From Rhodococcus sp. 14-2483-1-2 (GTDB lineage Bacteria > Actinomycetota > Actinomycetes > Mycobacteriales > Mycobacteriaceae): DNA of 64,000 nt. Each line of letters begins with the position of its first letter. Within the stretch, counting starts at the first letter, position 1. Made by a program: the position numbers and the translations under genes. The DNA lies in the NCBI RefSeq assembly GCF_002259405.1, contig NZ_NPFW01000002.1, positions 124,001 to 188,000 of the forward strand, written 5' to 3'. The notes beneath the pieces are model-generated. The model made no database searches, was not told the DNA's origin, and saw only the letters and a list, made by a program, of their open reading frames with translations. This document shows, in pieces, positions 1 through 10,199 of this stretch.

Positions 1-205
1 GCGGCAAGGCGGTCATGACTGCCAAACAGACCTCCTGCGCCACGTCGTCGGCCGAAAGCTGACCGCGCTCAGCCGAACCGACCCGTGCCCGGCAGTACCG
101 AACGACGAGTGGTCGGATGAATTCCAGGACCCGGGACAGAGCCAGTCGATCGCCTTGCGCTGCGGCAACGACGAAAGAGTCCAACTCCTCACCCGCACTG
201 TTCAT
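1..205 (-). CDS. sigD: RNA polymerase sigma factor SigD, N-terminal part (cut by window edge)
   Basis: This is the first 68 codons of an extracytoplasmic-function type sigma factor; the rest lies outside the window. The visible part contains the start of sigma region 2, including RYCRAR and the stretch SADDVAQEVCLAVMTALP, which is nearly invariant in actinobacterial SigD. The ATG has a GGGGA-like ribosome site about 12 bases upstream. SigD of mycobacteria governs part of the starvation response. The neighbours (Rv3415c-like gene, whiB3, groEL1) reproduce the mycobacterial order, which supports the name. No anti-sigma partner can be judged from this fragment. Confidence 0.9.
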   Translation of the reverse strand, partial: MNSAGEELDSFVVAAAQGDRLALSRVLEFIRPLVVRYCRARVGSAERGQLSADDVAQEVCLAVMTALP

Positions 206-341
206 CGTCGACAATTTTCCCCGCGTTACAGGTACGCACCCGCCTGGGAGCGCTTCCACGTGGTGGTGGAACGAGACCAAGGATAGCGACACCACCGAGC
301 CACAACCGAACCACTCGGTCCGCCTTCGACCCAGGTCCTGG

Positions 342-1169
342 TCAACCGACCGTCGAACCACCCCGACGATCGATGTCGGCGGCCAGGTCTGCCGACGCCA
401 CCATCCCGGCGTCGACGCCGCCTGTTCCCTCGCACAGCATCGTGGCGGCCCAGCGCAGGGGCAGCAGACCGGCCATCTCCGCAGCGCAGGCCACCTGGAC
501 GGCCGACTCACGCGCCCGGTCGGTCTCACCGATGCAGCTCAGCGCCGCCGCACCCACCAGGTCGGTCTTGACGATGTGGCGTAACGAATCGGCATCGTCG
601 GCGAGAGCTCGAGCGGCCTCGGCGTGTCGGATCGCCTCGGGGCCGTCGCCGCGCATCATCGCCAGCTCGGCTGCCACCCACGCCGCCCGCAGTGCCGGAC
701 GCCACAGCCCCCGACCGACGGGGCCCTGCCGCTGCTCCGCACTGCGGGCCAGCAGGGTGTCCGCGAGGTGAAAACGTCCACTTCCCAGTGCATCCGCGGC
801 GAGACCGATCAGCGCATCGCTACGGGCCTCCACCGAGTCCCTGGACGTCGACGGTCCCACGAGTCCGACGAGAGAGACTGCGATGCCGTCGAAGCGCCGG
901 GCCCGCTCGTGTCGGCCCACCTGACGCAACCACGACGCTCTGGTCGACGCGTGCAGTGACCGGAGTTCCGGGCTGGTGGGTCGATGCCGCCGGAGCTCGG
1001 TTACGGCGGCGCTGTACCGCCCCTGGCCCGCCAACGCGACACTGCGAAACCAGCTCTCCCAAGGATCGCCGGCTGCGGGAAGCGGAAATCGGCCGGGGTT
1101 GCCGCCGAAAGCCGCGTCGGAGAGTTCGGACTGCGTCGCGGTGAACAGCGAGCTCGGCTCTGTTGGCAC
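342..1169 (-). CDS. Conserved hypothetical protein, Rv3415c-like
   Basis: The 275-residue product has the same length I recall for mycobacterial Rv3415c and sits in the same place, just upstream of sigD on the same strand. It is rich in Ala, Arg and Leu and looks all-helical, with repeated helix pairs of the kind found in TPR-like proteins (segments around residues 25-60, 85-125, 140-190 and 195-240). It has no signal peptide, membrane segment or catalytic motif that I recognise. The linkage to sigD and whiB3 suggests a stress or regulatory setting, but that is only an inference. The function is unknown. Confidence 0.75.
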   Translation of the reverse strand: MPTEPSSLFTATQSELSDAAFGGNPGRFPLPAAGDPWESWFRSVALAGQGRYSAAVTELRRHRPTSPELRSLHASTRASWLRQVGRHERARRFDGIAVSLVGLVGPSTSRDSVEARSDALIGLAADALGSGRFHLADTLLARSAEQRQGPVGRGLWRPALRAAWVAAELAMMRGDGPEAIRHAEAARALADDADSLRHIVKTDLVGAAALSCIGETDRARESAVQVACAAEMAGLLPLRWAATMLCEGTGGVDAGMVASADLAADIDRRGGSTVG

Positions 1170-1726
1170 GGACGCAAGGGTAGGGCCTTCTCCGATGACG
1201 AACTGCGCGTGAGTCCTACCGATTCGAAGCGACGCAATTGCACGGTCGAATTCACTATCGGTCCGAAAGGAGCATCAGCGCGTCGTTTCGCTCGCCCAGA
1301 ATGCAGTTTTCAAGGAATTAACAATGTGAACTCGGGCCGACTCGAAGTCGAGAATCTGAACGCTGTGTGGCGAATAGGTTAATCAGCGCACTCGATCGAA
1401 CAATCGGCCACCGAGGCGTCGCCTGCCGTCCGTGCGCCCGCTCGACCGTCGCCCGGCGATCCGCGCGATCGCGTCGAGCACTTCGCGCCTCCTGGACCGA
1501 ATGCACCGACGTCGAATCCGACGCACGGAACCTAACCACCCTCGACATCACGCAAACGGCTCTGATCAGCGGAAATGCCGACCACGGCGGCCCGGTCGGA
1601 TCGAGCGGCATCACTGTCGACCGATGCCGGACGCCTGCGTTCCGCCACACCGCATCTGCAGCCGGAAAGCCGGTGCACTCCCCATCGTCTCGCGTGTCGA
1701 CGGATTCTTCAACAGGAAGGACACGC

Positions 1727-1762
1727 ATGCGGGTGAGTCGAAGTAAATATCGCCCGTGTTAA
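1727..1762 (+). CDS. Putative 11-residue leader peptide upstream of whiB3
   Basis: A tiny frame encodes MRVSRSKYRPC. It is preceded by AGGAAGGA five bases before the ATG, which is one of the best Shine-Dalgarno matches in the window. Its stop lies 125 bases before whiB3. The last codon is Cys, which is intriguing because WhiB3 is a Cys-ligated iron-sulfur sensor. No classical attenuator hairpin follows it. It may be a chance ORF, so confidence is low. Confidence 0.3.
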   Translation: MRVSRSKYRPC

Positions 1763-1805
1763 TTCTTTGCCCCATAACTATGCATTTGCCCACGACAGAG
1801 AACTA

Positions 1806-1833
1806 TTGACTCGATTTCGTCGATCCACATAAC
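1806..1833 (+). promoter_or_regulatory. Predicted whiB3 promoter
   Basis: TTGACT is separated by 16 bases from CATAAC, close to the sigma-A consensus with slightly short spacing. It would give a leader of about 50 bases before the whiB3 ATG. No start site has been mapped here; this is a pattern match only. Confidence 0.4.
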
Positions 1834-1887
1834 GTTGTCGGCATTCGGATCACGAATCCGAGAAGCCACACCACCCTAGGAGTTTCC

Positions 1888-2181
1888 ATGCCGCAGCCGA
1901 ATCACCTCCCTGGGCCGAACGCCGACATTTGGGATTGGCAGATGCACGGCCTGTGCCGTGGCGTCGACTCGTCCATGTTCTTCCACCCGGACGGCGAGCG
2001 GGGCCGCGCACGAGCGCAGCGCGAGATGCGAGCCAAGGAAATGTGCCGCAGCTGCCCCGTACTCGCTCAGTGCCGTACACACGCTCTCAACGTCAGCGAG
2101 CCCTACGGGATCTGGGGCGGGATGTCCGAGACCGAGCGAGAACTGCACGCTCGTCACAACCGCCGCCGCATCGCGGTGTAG
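1888..2181 (+). CDS. whiB3: WhiB-family iron-sulfur transcriptional regulator WhiB3
   Basis: The 97-residue protein is a WhiB3 orthologue. The N-terminus MPQPNHLPGPNADIW and the block SSMFFHPDGERGRAR are hallmarks of this branch. Four Cys ligands for the 4Fe-4S cluster are present at residues 23, 53, 56 and 62, followed by the turn motif GIWGG (74-78) and a basic tail. In mycobacteria WhiB3 binds the principal sigma factor and adjusts redox and lipid metabolism in response to oxygen, NO and acid. AGGAG lies seven bases before the ATG. It is convergent with groEL1 and ends just before a shared hairpin. Confidence 0.95.
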   Translation: MPQPNHLPGPNADIWDWQMHGLCRGVDSSMFFHPDGERGRARAQREMRAKEMCRSCPVLAQCRTHALNVSEPYGIWGGMSETERELHARHNRRRIAV

Positions 2182-2196
2182 TCACCCGAACACGCA

Positions 2197-2232
2197 AGAA
2201 AGCCCCCAACCCTTTCGGGTTGGGGGCTTTCT
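2197..2232. terminator. Bidirectional terminator between whiB3 and groEL1
   Basis: A perfect 16-bp stem (AGAAAGCCCCCAACCC and its complement) encloses the loop TTTC. A-rich and T-rich ends make it work in either direction. It lies between two convergent stop codons. Confidence 0.9.
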
Positions 2233-2246
2233 CGTGTCACCGAACG

Positions 2247-3869
<1,623 letters not shown>

Positions 3870-3906
3870 TTACTCCTTCGAGTAAAGAAACTCGATCGAA
3901 CGCACA

Positions 3907-3945
3907 CCGCCCCGGGACCGACACGAAAATCGGATACCGGGGCGG
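3907..3945 (-). other. Hairpin between groES and groEL1
   Basis: CCGCCCCGG pairs with CCGGGGCGG, nine bp, and an inner CCGA/TCGG pair can extend the stem. It lies in the 97-base spacer of the groES-groEL1 transcript, with no T-run after it. It could be a processing or partial attenuation site; intercistronic cleavage of groESL mRNA is known in actinobacteria. Confidence 0.45.
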
Positions 3946-3958
3946 GATGCGTTGTGGC

Positions 3959-4258
3959 CTACTTGGCGATGACAGCCAGCACGTCGCGTGCCGACAGAAT
4001 CAGGTACTCCTCGCCGGCGTACTTGATCTCGGTGCCGCCGTACTTGCTGTAGATGACGGTGTCACCTTCTTTGACGTCGACCGGGATGCGGTTGCCCTTC
4101 TCGGTGACACGGCCTTCGCCCACGGCGACGACGGTGCCCTCCTGGGGCTTCTCCTTGGCTGTGTCGGGGATGACCAGACCGGAGGCGGTCGTCGTCTCGG
4201 CCTCGTTGGCCTGGACGAGGATCTTGTCCTCGAGCGGCTTGATTTTCACGCTCGCCAC
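3959..4258 (-). CDS. groES: 10-kDa co-chaperonin GroES
   Basis: The 99-residue protein caps the GroEL ring. I chose the GTG start because it gives the universal N-terminus (M)[12 protein letters not shown] and has GGAGGG eight bases upstream; a longer in-frame extension upstream has no family resemblance. The mobile-loop segment [11 protein letters not shown] and the C-terminal [12 protein letters not shown] match the family. It is the first gene of the groES-groEL1 operon, with a CIRCE element about 145 bases upstream, so heat-shock control by HrcA is expected. Confidence 0.97.
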   Translation of the reverse strand: MASVKIKPLEDKILVQANEAETTTASGLVIPDTAKEKPQEGTVVAVGEGRVTEKGNRIPVDVKEGDTVIYSKYGGTEIKYAGEEYLILSARDVLAVIAK

Positions 4259-4345
4259 GTTGAGCCCTCCAAAGTTATGGGGTACGCGTCCGGGGTCGGA
4301 TCCCCGGACAGCTGTGTGTAAGTACTTCTCGTGCGGTTCTGACAA

Positions 4346-4791
4346 TCACGGCCTGAACTCGTTCCCGTCGTCGCGGGTGCCGGGACTTCGCTCGGTGCCA
4401 ACTAGCACTCTATACACGAGAGTGCCAGCACTCAAGGGCTGGGTTCGCCAGGTTCGCGACGCGGTGGTTGCGCGCGTGCGCACGAGACTGATCACGCACC
4501 GTCCTGCTCGACTGCGGAGATCCGAAATCGGGCGAATTCGGGTCCGAAACGCCGAACACCGGAGTCTTTTCTCGCCGTTTTCCCGGCATCCGCGACACCG
4601 CCGTACGCACTGGTGAGAGGCCATGAACACTCGGCGAGTAACCGACCGAGCGGCATATTACGTTCGCGCCGGACCGCGAAGTAACGTTACGATAACGAAG
4701 CTGTCCGAACGATAACGATCGACAGCTGTGCCGCGACACGGCACACAGAGCAGTCGATTCCTGACGGACACACAGGGGCGGGAGGTGCAGC
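4346..4791. promoter_or_regulatory. Divergent control region, groES and Hsp70-like gene
   Basis: No gene fits here. Besides CIRCE, the right half holds the palindrome GTAACGTTAC (4681-4690) and two copies of ACGATAACGA whose starts are exactly 20 bases apart (4689 and 4709). This helically phased arrangement looks like an operator for the rightward gene. GGGAGGTG precedes the rightward ATG. Confidence 0.5.
4402..4428 (-). promoter_or_regulatory. CIRCE operator (HrcA binding site)
   Basis: CTAGCACTC, nine bases, then GAGTGCCAG matches the CIRCE consensus TTAGCACTC-N9-GAGTGCTAA with two or three changes. On the minus strand TATAGA overlaps it and TTGAGT lies 15 bases further upstream, so the repressor would cover the -10 region of groES. 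Confidence 0.88.
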
Positions 4792-6444
4792 ATGCGGGTA
4801 GGAGTGGGCATATCCACCGGATCCGAGGTCGTGTGCGCAGCCCTCGTCACCGTCGACACCGACGGTAGTCGCACGGTGGAGTACCGCACCGTCTCGACCG
4901 ATCGCCAAGCGAACACCGACATCGGTGATCTGGTCACCTCGGCCATCGAACTCATGGCCTCGCTCATCCCCGGCCACCGGGCCCCCGACGCGATCGCCGT
5001 CACCTACCGCACCGAGGAGCACGCTGCGGGTATTCGCGCAGCGCTGGCCCACACCACCCGCGATGTCCGACTGGTGCCCGAGTCCGCAGCCGCGTCCGCG
5101 CACCTGGCGACCACCGGCCTGATCGATCGGTACGACTCGATCGCGCTGGTCGATCTCGGTGCCTCGGGCATGTCGGTCACCGTCACCGATCGGACCACCG
5201 ACAAGGTACTGGCGCACGGCCGATCGGACGCCGTCGGCGGCGACGCACTCGACGTGCTCGTCAAGAACCTCGTGCAGGACATGACCCGCGACAACCTTCG
5301 GGACGACATCCGCGACGACCGCGGAATCGGGTCTGCACGGTACCGATCGATCAAGGAACAACTCTCCCGCGAGGACGAGGTCCGCATCGAGCGGTACAGC
5401 GGAATGCCGCTGGCGGTCACCCGTGACGCGTTCGATGCCGCCGTGAGCCCGATCTTCGACACCGCCGCGCAGTTCGTCCGCGGGGTGTTCGACGAGAGCA
5501 CCCACGAACCCGAGACCATCGTGCTGATCGGCGGTGGGGCACACATTCCCCTGCTCGCCGCCACGCTCACCGACGTGTTCCACGCCCCGGTCGTTCGACT
5601 GTCCGAACCCGATGCTGTTCTCGCCGTCGGCGCTGCTGCCGTCGCCGCATCGGCCGTCGGCAGCGACTACCAACTCGTCTCGGCCACGCGCAACACCGCA
5701 AGCCGAATGAGCCGATACTCCGGCGCGATCGCGGCCGCCGTCGTCGCAGGTGGACTGGTACTGGCCTACGGTGTGCAGACCATGACACCTGCCGACGATG
5801 CCGACGTCTCACCGGCCGGAAGTGCAGCCCGATCCGCGACCGCGTCGAACGATTCCGGTACACCGGTCACCGAGGGCTACTCCCCCGACGAGACCCCGCC
5901 CACGGCCGGACTCACTTCTGGCGATCGATCCGACCCGACGGCAACGTCGGTCGACGCCACCGGATCGTCGACGCGGTTCACCACCACCGCTCCGCCGACC
6001 AGTACCCCGACGCTGCGGCCTGCACCCGACCTCCCGCGGATCGACTGGCCGGTCGACCCCACGTCGAATCCAGTGTCACCCGACGTCACCACCCCAATCC
6101 CGGTGGAACCGCCGACCTCGGTCACCACGACTCCGGTTCGGCCTTCCGAACCGATCGAGCCCTCGGACCCGAGCGATACGACCGAGATCGTCCCGAGTCC
6201 GACGCCCGAGGTCACACCCGAGTTCACTCCGGTACCGACCGAATCGATCACTGTGCCGACCACCGATGTGAGCGGTTCGCAGCCCACGCCGGAACTGACG
6301 GCACCACCGACGGTATGGTCACCGCCGGTTGCAGCTCCCGAGGTGTCCGAATCCACGACGGACCCACTGTCGGCAGCCGAGCCGTCGGCTCCGCGTTCGT
6401 CCTCGACCACCGCGGCGACGCAGGACGCTCAGCCGGGCACCTGA
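4792..6444 (+). CDS. Hsp70-like ATPase with membrane segment and Pro/Thr-rich outer tail
   Basis: The 550-residue protein starts with an actin/Hsp70-type ATPase domain (about 1-290). It has the phosphate-2 motif [12 protein letters not shown] (120-131), GGDALDVL, and the adenosine motif [13 protein letters not shown]. One membrane helix follows at about 311-330. The last 220 residues are a low-complexity Pro/Thr/Ser/Glu tail, probably outside the cell. The substrate-binding domain of DnaK is absent. Such anchored Hsp70-like proteins are common in Nocardiaceae, but their role is unclear; a link between cytoplasmic ATP binding and the cell envelope is an inference. It is divergent from groES, and its 3' end overlaps the convergent tsaD end by 16 bases. 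Confidence 0.8.
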   Translation: MRVGVGISTGSEVVCAALVTVDTDGSRTVEYRTVSTDRQANTDIGDLVTSAIELMASLIPGHRAPDAIAVTYRTEEHAAGIRAALAHTTRDVRLVPESAAASAHLATTGLIDRYDSIALVDLGASGMSVTVTDRTTDKVLAHGRSDAVGGDALDVLVKNLVQDMTRDNLRDDIRDDRGIGSARYRSIKEQLSREDEVRIERYSGMPLAVTRDAFDAAVSPIFDTAAQFVRGVFDESTHEPETIVLIGGGAHIPLLAATLTDVFHAPVVRLSEPDAVLAVGAAAVAASAVGSDYQLVSATRNTASRMSRYSGAIAAAVVAGGLVLAYGVQTMTPADDADVSPAGSAARSATASNDSGTPVTEGYSPDETPPTAGLTSGDRSDPTATSVDATGSSTRFTTTAPPTSTPTLRPAPDLPRIDWPVDPTSNPVSPDVTTPIPVEPPTSVTTTPVRPSEPIEPSDPSDTTEIVPSPTPEVTPEFTPVPTESITVPTTDVSGSQPTPELTAPPTVWSPPVAAPEVSESTTDPLSAAEPSAPRSSSTTAATQDAQPGT

Positions 6445-7466
6445 CTGGTCGCGACCGAGAGGCCGGGATCGGTCACGGCGGTCAACGCCGAGGGCTCGGC
6501 TCCGCCTGCCACGAGGTGAGCGCCCAGTGCGGCGATCATCACCCCGTTGTCGGTGCACAGTCGCGGCTTCGGGATTCTCAGCGTCAAACCCTGCTCTGCG
6601 CAACGACTTTCGATCAGCGAACGAATGCGAGAGTTGGCGGTGGCGCCCCCACCCAGAACGATCGTGTCGACGTCGACATCGGTTGCCGCACGGACGGCCT
6701 TCATCGTCAGTACATCGGCGACGGATTCCTGGAAGGACGCGGCGATGTCCGCGACAGGAATCGGATCTCCGGCACGATGCCTGGCCTCGACGAACCGAGC
6801 GACGGCCGTCTTGACCCCGGAGAACGAAAAATCGTAACGGGCATCGCGCGGACCGGTCATTCCCCGGGGAAACGCGATCGCGGCCGGATCACCCTCGCGC
6901 GCAGCATCATCGAGGGCCGGGCCACCGGGATAGCCCAATCCGAGGAGCCGCGCAACCTTGTCGAAGGCCTCACCGGCCGCATCGTCGACCGTGGTCCCGA
7001 GCTCGGCGATCGGCCGGGACAGATCGTCGACGTGCAGCAGATGAGTGTGACCTCCGGAGACCAGCAGCGCCACGCACGACGGCATCGGGCCGTGCTCGAG
7101 CGTGTCGACCGCGACGTGGCCACCGAGATGGTTGACCGCGTAGAACGGCACGCCCCAGGCCGCGGCGTACGCCTTCGCAGCGGCAACCCCGACCAGCAAC
7201 GCCCCGGCCAGCCCCGGCCCGATCGTCACCGCGACGGCGTCGGGACGCTCGATGTCAGCGGTCGCCAGAGCCCGCCGCATGGTCGGCACGATGGCTTCCA
7301 GATGCGCGCGCGACGCCACCTCGGGCACCACTCCGCCGTACCGCGCGTGTTCGTCGACGCTGGAGGCCACCTCGTCGGCCATCAGCTCGCACGTCCCCGC
7401 CCCGCCCCACCGGACGATCCCGACTCCTGTTTCGTCGCAAGAACTTTCGATACCCATGACGATCAT
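6429..7466 (-). CDS. tsaD: tRNA N6-adenosine threonylcarbamoyltransferase TsaD
   Basis: TsaD transfers the threonylcarbamoyl group to A37 of ANN-decoding tRNAs, working with TsaB and TsaE, both encoded just upstream. The 345-residue protein has the family start [13 protein letters not shown], the metal-binding NHLGGH (HxxxH) motif, VSGGHT, and [10 protein letters not shown]. Its ATG overlaps the rimI stop in ATGA, so the two genes are translationally coupled. It is the last gene of the minus-strand run, and its end overlaps the convergent Hsp70-like gene. Confidence 0.97.
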   Translation of the reverse strand: MIVMGIESSCDETGVGIVRWGGAGTCELMADEVASSVDEHARYGGVVPEVASRAHLEAIVPTMRRALATADIERPDAVAVTIGPGLAGALLVGVAAAKAYAAAWGVPFYAVNHLGGHVAVDTLEHGPMPSCVALLVSGGHTHLLHVDDLSRPIAELGTTVDDAAGEAFDKVARLLGLGYPGGPALDDAAREGDPAAIAFPRGMTGPRDARYDFSFSGVKTAVARFVEARHRAGDPIPVADIAASFQESVADVLTMKAVRAATDVDVDTIVLGGGATANSRIRSLIESRCAEQGLTLRIPKPRLCTDNGVMIAALGAHLVAGGAEPSALTAVTDPGLSVATSQVPG

Positions 7467-7954
7467 CGGGCTGATCCTTCCGTCTTCTCGGACCGACGCA
7501 TGGTGAAGGCGTCGGCCCCGCTCGGCTGGTAGTACCCGACCCTGGTACCGACGATCTCGAACCCTTCGCGTCGGTACAACTCGATGGCGGGCTCGTTGTC
7601 GGTACGTACCTCGAGGAAGACCGGCCCACCGTGCTCGTCGGCCACTCGGAGCAATTCGTCGAGCAGTCGCCCGCCGATTCCTCGGCGGTGATGCGACGGA
7701 TCGACACCGATGGTGTGCACCTCGGACTCACCGACGACGAACGCGCCGCGACTGGGCTGCCCCAGCAGGGAGATGCCTGCGTAGCCGACGACCTCGCCGT
7801 TCTCTCGCGCCGTGACGTAGTGATTGTGTGGCGCCGCCAGTTCCGCGATGAATGCATCCTCCGCCCACGGGTCGTCACCCTGGAACAGCACGGTCTCGAG
7901 ATACGCGCACCGAGCAGCGTCCGCCGTCGTCATCGACTCGATCGACACCGTCAC
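7463..7954 (-). CDS. rimI: Ribosomal-protein alanine N-acetyltransferase RimI
   Basis: The 163-residue protein is a single GNAT domain. The acetyl-CoA loop is [14 protein letters not shown], and a conserved [19 protein letters not shown] segment follows, as in RimI. RimI acetylates the N-terminus of ribosomal protein S18 in E. coli and broader targets in actinobacteria. The gene starts with GTG overlapping the tsaB stop (GTGA) and ends overlapping tsaD. This tsaB-rimI-tsaD order is widely conserved in Actinobacteria. Confidence 0.93.
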   Translation of the reverse strand: MTVSIESMTTADAARCAYLETVLFQGDDPWAEDAFIAELAAPHNHYVTARENGEVVGYAGISLLGQPSRGAFVVGESEVHTIGVDPSHHRRGIGGRLLDELLRVADEHGGPVFLEVRTDNEPAIELYRREGFEIVGTRVGYYQPSGADAFTMRRSEKTEGSAR

Positions 7955-8622
7955 CTCGAAGCCTTCGCTGCGGCGCGCTCGTCGAGCGTCTTGGCGTCGG
8001 GACGACGCAGGTACAACGGGACGAGCGGGCCCGGGACGATCCCGCTGCCGATGTCGGCAGCGGCAACGGCGACCAATCCGGCCGGAGACGGTGCCTGCAC
8101 ATCACGAATCGGAAGCTCGAATGCCGCAGCATGCGGTGCCGATCCGGCGACCGCGTCGACTCCGACACGATCCAGTTCGGCCGGGGCGACAACGTCGGGC
8201 CCTGCAACCCGAATCCCGGCTTCGTAACGCGCCCAGTAGATTTCGCGCCGGCGCGCGTCGGTCACCACCAACAGGGACCCGGGCTCGGAGACATCTGCGG
8301 CGATGGCGTCGAGACTGCAGACGCCGTGCACGGGAAGACCGAGCGCGTCACCGAATGCCGCAGCTGTCGCCATGCCCACCCGCAACCCGGTGTACGGGCC
8401 GGGACCGACGCCGACGACGACGGCCCCCAACTCGGCCGCGGTGATTCCGGCCTCGGCCAAGCACTCGAGAATGTTGGGCGTCAAGATTTCTGCATGAGAT
8501 CGCGCGTCCACCCGAACCCGTGTGGCGAGGGTCGTGGCCACTGCACCGGCGCCGGGCTCGGTCAGGCTCACCACACCTGCGGTGACGGCGGGGGTCGAGG
8601 TGTCGACGGCAAGTACAAGCAC
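7951..8622 (-). CDS. tsaB: tRNA threonylcarbamoyladenosine synthesis protein TsaB
   Basis: TsaB is the scaffold partner of TsaD and TsaE in t6A formation. The 223-residue protein has the family features LVLAVDTSTPAVTAGV at the start and GPGPYTGLRVGMATA near residue 75. A GTG start codon gives the expected N-terminus. It shows the ASKHA fold without the metal-binding His pair of TsaD, as expected for the inactive paralogue. It is coupled to rimI by a four-base overlap. Confidence 0.95.
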   Translation of the reverse strand: MLVLAVDTSTPAVTAGVVSLTEPGAGAVATTLATRVRVDARSHAEILTPNILECLAEAGITAAELGAVVVGVGPGPYTGLRVGMATAAAFGDALGLPVHGVCSLDAIAADVSEPGSLLVVTDARRREIYWARYEAGIRVAGPDVVAPAELDRVGVDAVAGSAPHAAAFELPIRDVQAPSPAGLVAVAAADIGSGIVPGPLVPLYLRRPDAKTLDERAAAKASR

Positions 8623-8674
8623 GATGTTTCAGATTACCCGTCACCAGGGATACGGCCGCGCACCCGGTACCCGG

Positions 8675-9184
8675 TCAGCGTCGTTCTCGCGGATCCGATC
8701 CGCTGTTCACCCGTTTCGCCGTCACGCGCCGAACATCGGAATCCGGATCACGCGTCAGACGCACCGACACATGGCCGTCCGTCAGCTTCTCGACCAACCC
8801 CTCGCCCCACTCGACCACAACGACGGCGTCGGTGAGGTCGGTATCGAGGTCGAGGGCATCGAGTTCGTCGACCGCCGACTGCCCCGTCATGCCGAGCCGA
8901 TAGGCATCGACGTGGACCAGCGCAACCGGCGGTAGTCCACCCGGCCGTGACCCGGCCCGGTGCTCGCGGGCGATGACGAACGTCGGCGAGGTGACGCGGC
9001 CCTGGACACCGAGTCCGGCCGCAATCCCCTTGGTCATCGCTGTCTTTCCGGCCCCGAGCGGGCCGTCGAGAATCACCAGATCGCCGGCGACCAGAACGTC
9101 GGCGAGCCGTGCACCGAACTCGGCAGTGTCTGCGGCAGTGACCAATTCGACGTTCACCGGCAAGGTCAACCGCTCGTCAGACAA
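8675..9184 (-). CDS. tsaE: tRNA threonylcarbamoyladenosine synthesis ATPase TsaE
   Basis: TsaE is the ATPase that drives the TsaB-TsaD cycle. The Walker A motif GPLGAGKTAMTKGIA and the conserved TSPTFVI and VEWGEGL blocks are present. A TTG start gives 169 residues, the usual length, and the TTG overlaps the stop of the upstream hydrolase. A GTG nine codons later is an alternative. Longer in-frame extensions upstream lie inside the hydrolase gene and are Arg-rich, so I rejected them. Confidence 0.92.
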   Translation of the reverse strand: MSDERLTLPVNVELVTAADTAEFGARLADVLVAGDLVILDGPLGAGKTAMTKGIAAGLGVQGRVTSPTFVIAREHRAGSRPGGLPPVALVHVDAYRLGMTGQSAVDELDALDLDTDLTDAVVVVEWGEGLVEKLTDGHVSVRLTRDPDSDVRRVTAKRVNSGSDPRERR

Positions 9185-10196
9185 CGCCCCACCGTCGCTT
9201 CTTGCCTGCGGCCTCCGTCGCCCGTGCCACGAGCCGCTGAATCGCGCCGTTGACCTGTTCGGGAAATTCGAGTTGGACCAGGTGCCCACCCTGGCGCACA
9301 CGTACCGTCTCCGAACGCGGCAGGGCCCGAGCCAGAGCCTCCGAGCTGGCGAACGGAATGATCCAGTCCTCGTCGCCACACACCACCGACACCGGGATGT
9401 TCTCGAATTCCAGCAGGGCCTCGGACTCGTCGTGCAACTCGAGAGTCTCGAGGAAGTTGACGATCGTGACGACGGAGGTGTCGTCGATCATCGACTGGGA
9501 GAATGCCACCAGCCGCGGGGAGACCCTGGTGCCGTAGGACGCCGCCCGCAGTATCGGTGAAATGAGCGCACGCACGGCACCGCGACCGAACTGCACGAAA
9601 CCGGGCGAGGTCCGCACCGCGAGCCGGAACGCGTCGACCGCCGGATTCTGCAGACTACGACCCACCCCGGACTGTGCGAGACCGGCCGCTGTCGTCGAGA
9701 TCAGAACTGCGCCGATGACCCGCTGGCGCAACACGTCCGATCGTTGCCGCGCCATGGACAGGATCGACATCCCGCCCATCGAGTGCCCCACCAGAACGAT
9801 GCGACCCTTGGGTACCACCGAGCGAATCACCGCGTCGAGATCGAGGCCGAGTTGACCGATGGTGCAGCTCTCCGGGCTCGGCACTCCCGAACGTCCGTGA
9901 CCGCGCTGGTCGTAGAAGACCATGCGTACCGTCGAACCCCACTGCTGTTCGAGCGCGCGGCGCTGAAAATGCCACGACGACATGCGCAGGCAGTAGCCGT
10001 GCACGAAGATCACGGTGGTCTCGGCGTCACACGGACCCACTTCGCGTACCGCAAGCGGTACACCGTCGTCCGCGGTGACGATACTGCCGCGATCGGCATC
10101 CATCAGGTCGAGGTTTTCGGTGGCCAACGGATCCTTGTTGGACCGAAACGCCGTCTCCCGCACTACAATCGCAATACTCTCCAGCAATCCGAGCAT
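9177..10196 (-). CDS. Alpha/beta-fold hydrolase
   Basis: The 339-residue protein has an alpha/beta hydrolase core: VIFVHGYCLRMSSW (oxyanion loop), FYDQRGHGRS, the nucleophile elbow VGHSMGGM, an acid in VVCGDEDWIIP and the late His in QGGHLVQLE. The first 20-30 residues form a hydrophobic stretch that may be a membrane contact. It sits between alr and tsaE with gaps or overlaps of a few bases, a position it also holds in other Nocardiaceae and mycobacteria. The substrate is unknown; esterase or thioesterase activity is possible. Confidence 0.85.
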   Translation of the reverse strand: MLGLLESIAIVVRETAFRSNKDPLATENLDLMDADRGSIVTADDGVPLAVREVGPCDAETTVIFVHGYCLRMSSWHFQRRALEQQWGSTVRMVFYDQRGHGRSGVPSPESCTIGQLGLDLDAVIRSVVPKGRIVLVGHSMGGMSILSMARQRSDVLRQRVIGAVLISTTAAGLAQSGVGRSLQNPAVDAFRLAVRTSPGFVQFGRGAVRALISPILRAASYGTRVSPRLVAFSQSMIDDTSVVTIVNFLETLELHDESEALLEFENIPVSVVCGDEDWIIPFASSEALARALPRSETVRVRQGGHLVQLEFPEQVNGAIQRLVARATEAAGKKRRWGVV

Positions 10197-10199
10197 GAT

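Larger units (their letters stand above)
1170..1887. other. Long whiB3 upstream region
   Basis: These 718 bases separate two divergent genes. I found no convincing gene of normal size here; the open frames in it have poor actinobacterial codon character. The last 180 bases are the interesting part. They hold an 11-codon ORF with a strong ribosome site, a plausible sigma-A type promoter, and the short inverted repeat TCGGAT-CACGA-ATCCGA just upstream of the whiB3 ribosome site. The rest probably carries the promoter of the Rv3415c-like gene and control sites. Confidence 0.6.

Noticed and set aside
4259-4345. A longer GroES with 29 extra residues
   Set aside because: The extension covers the Shine-Dalgarno site of the GTG start and has no family resemblance.
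6315-7532. A 405-codon plus-strand frame opposite tsaD
   Set aside because: tsaD has every family motif on the other strand, and this frame has none.
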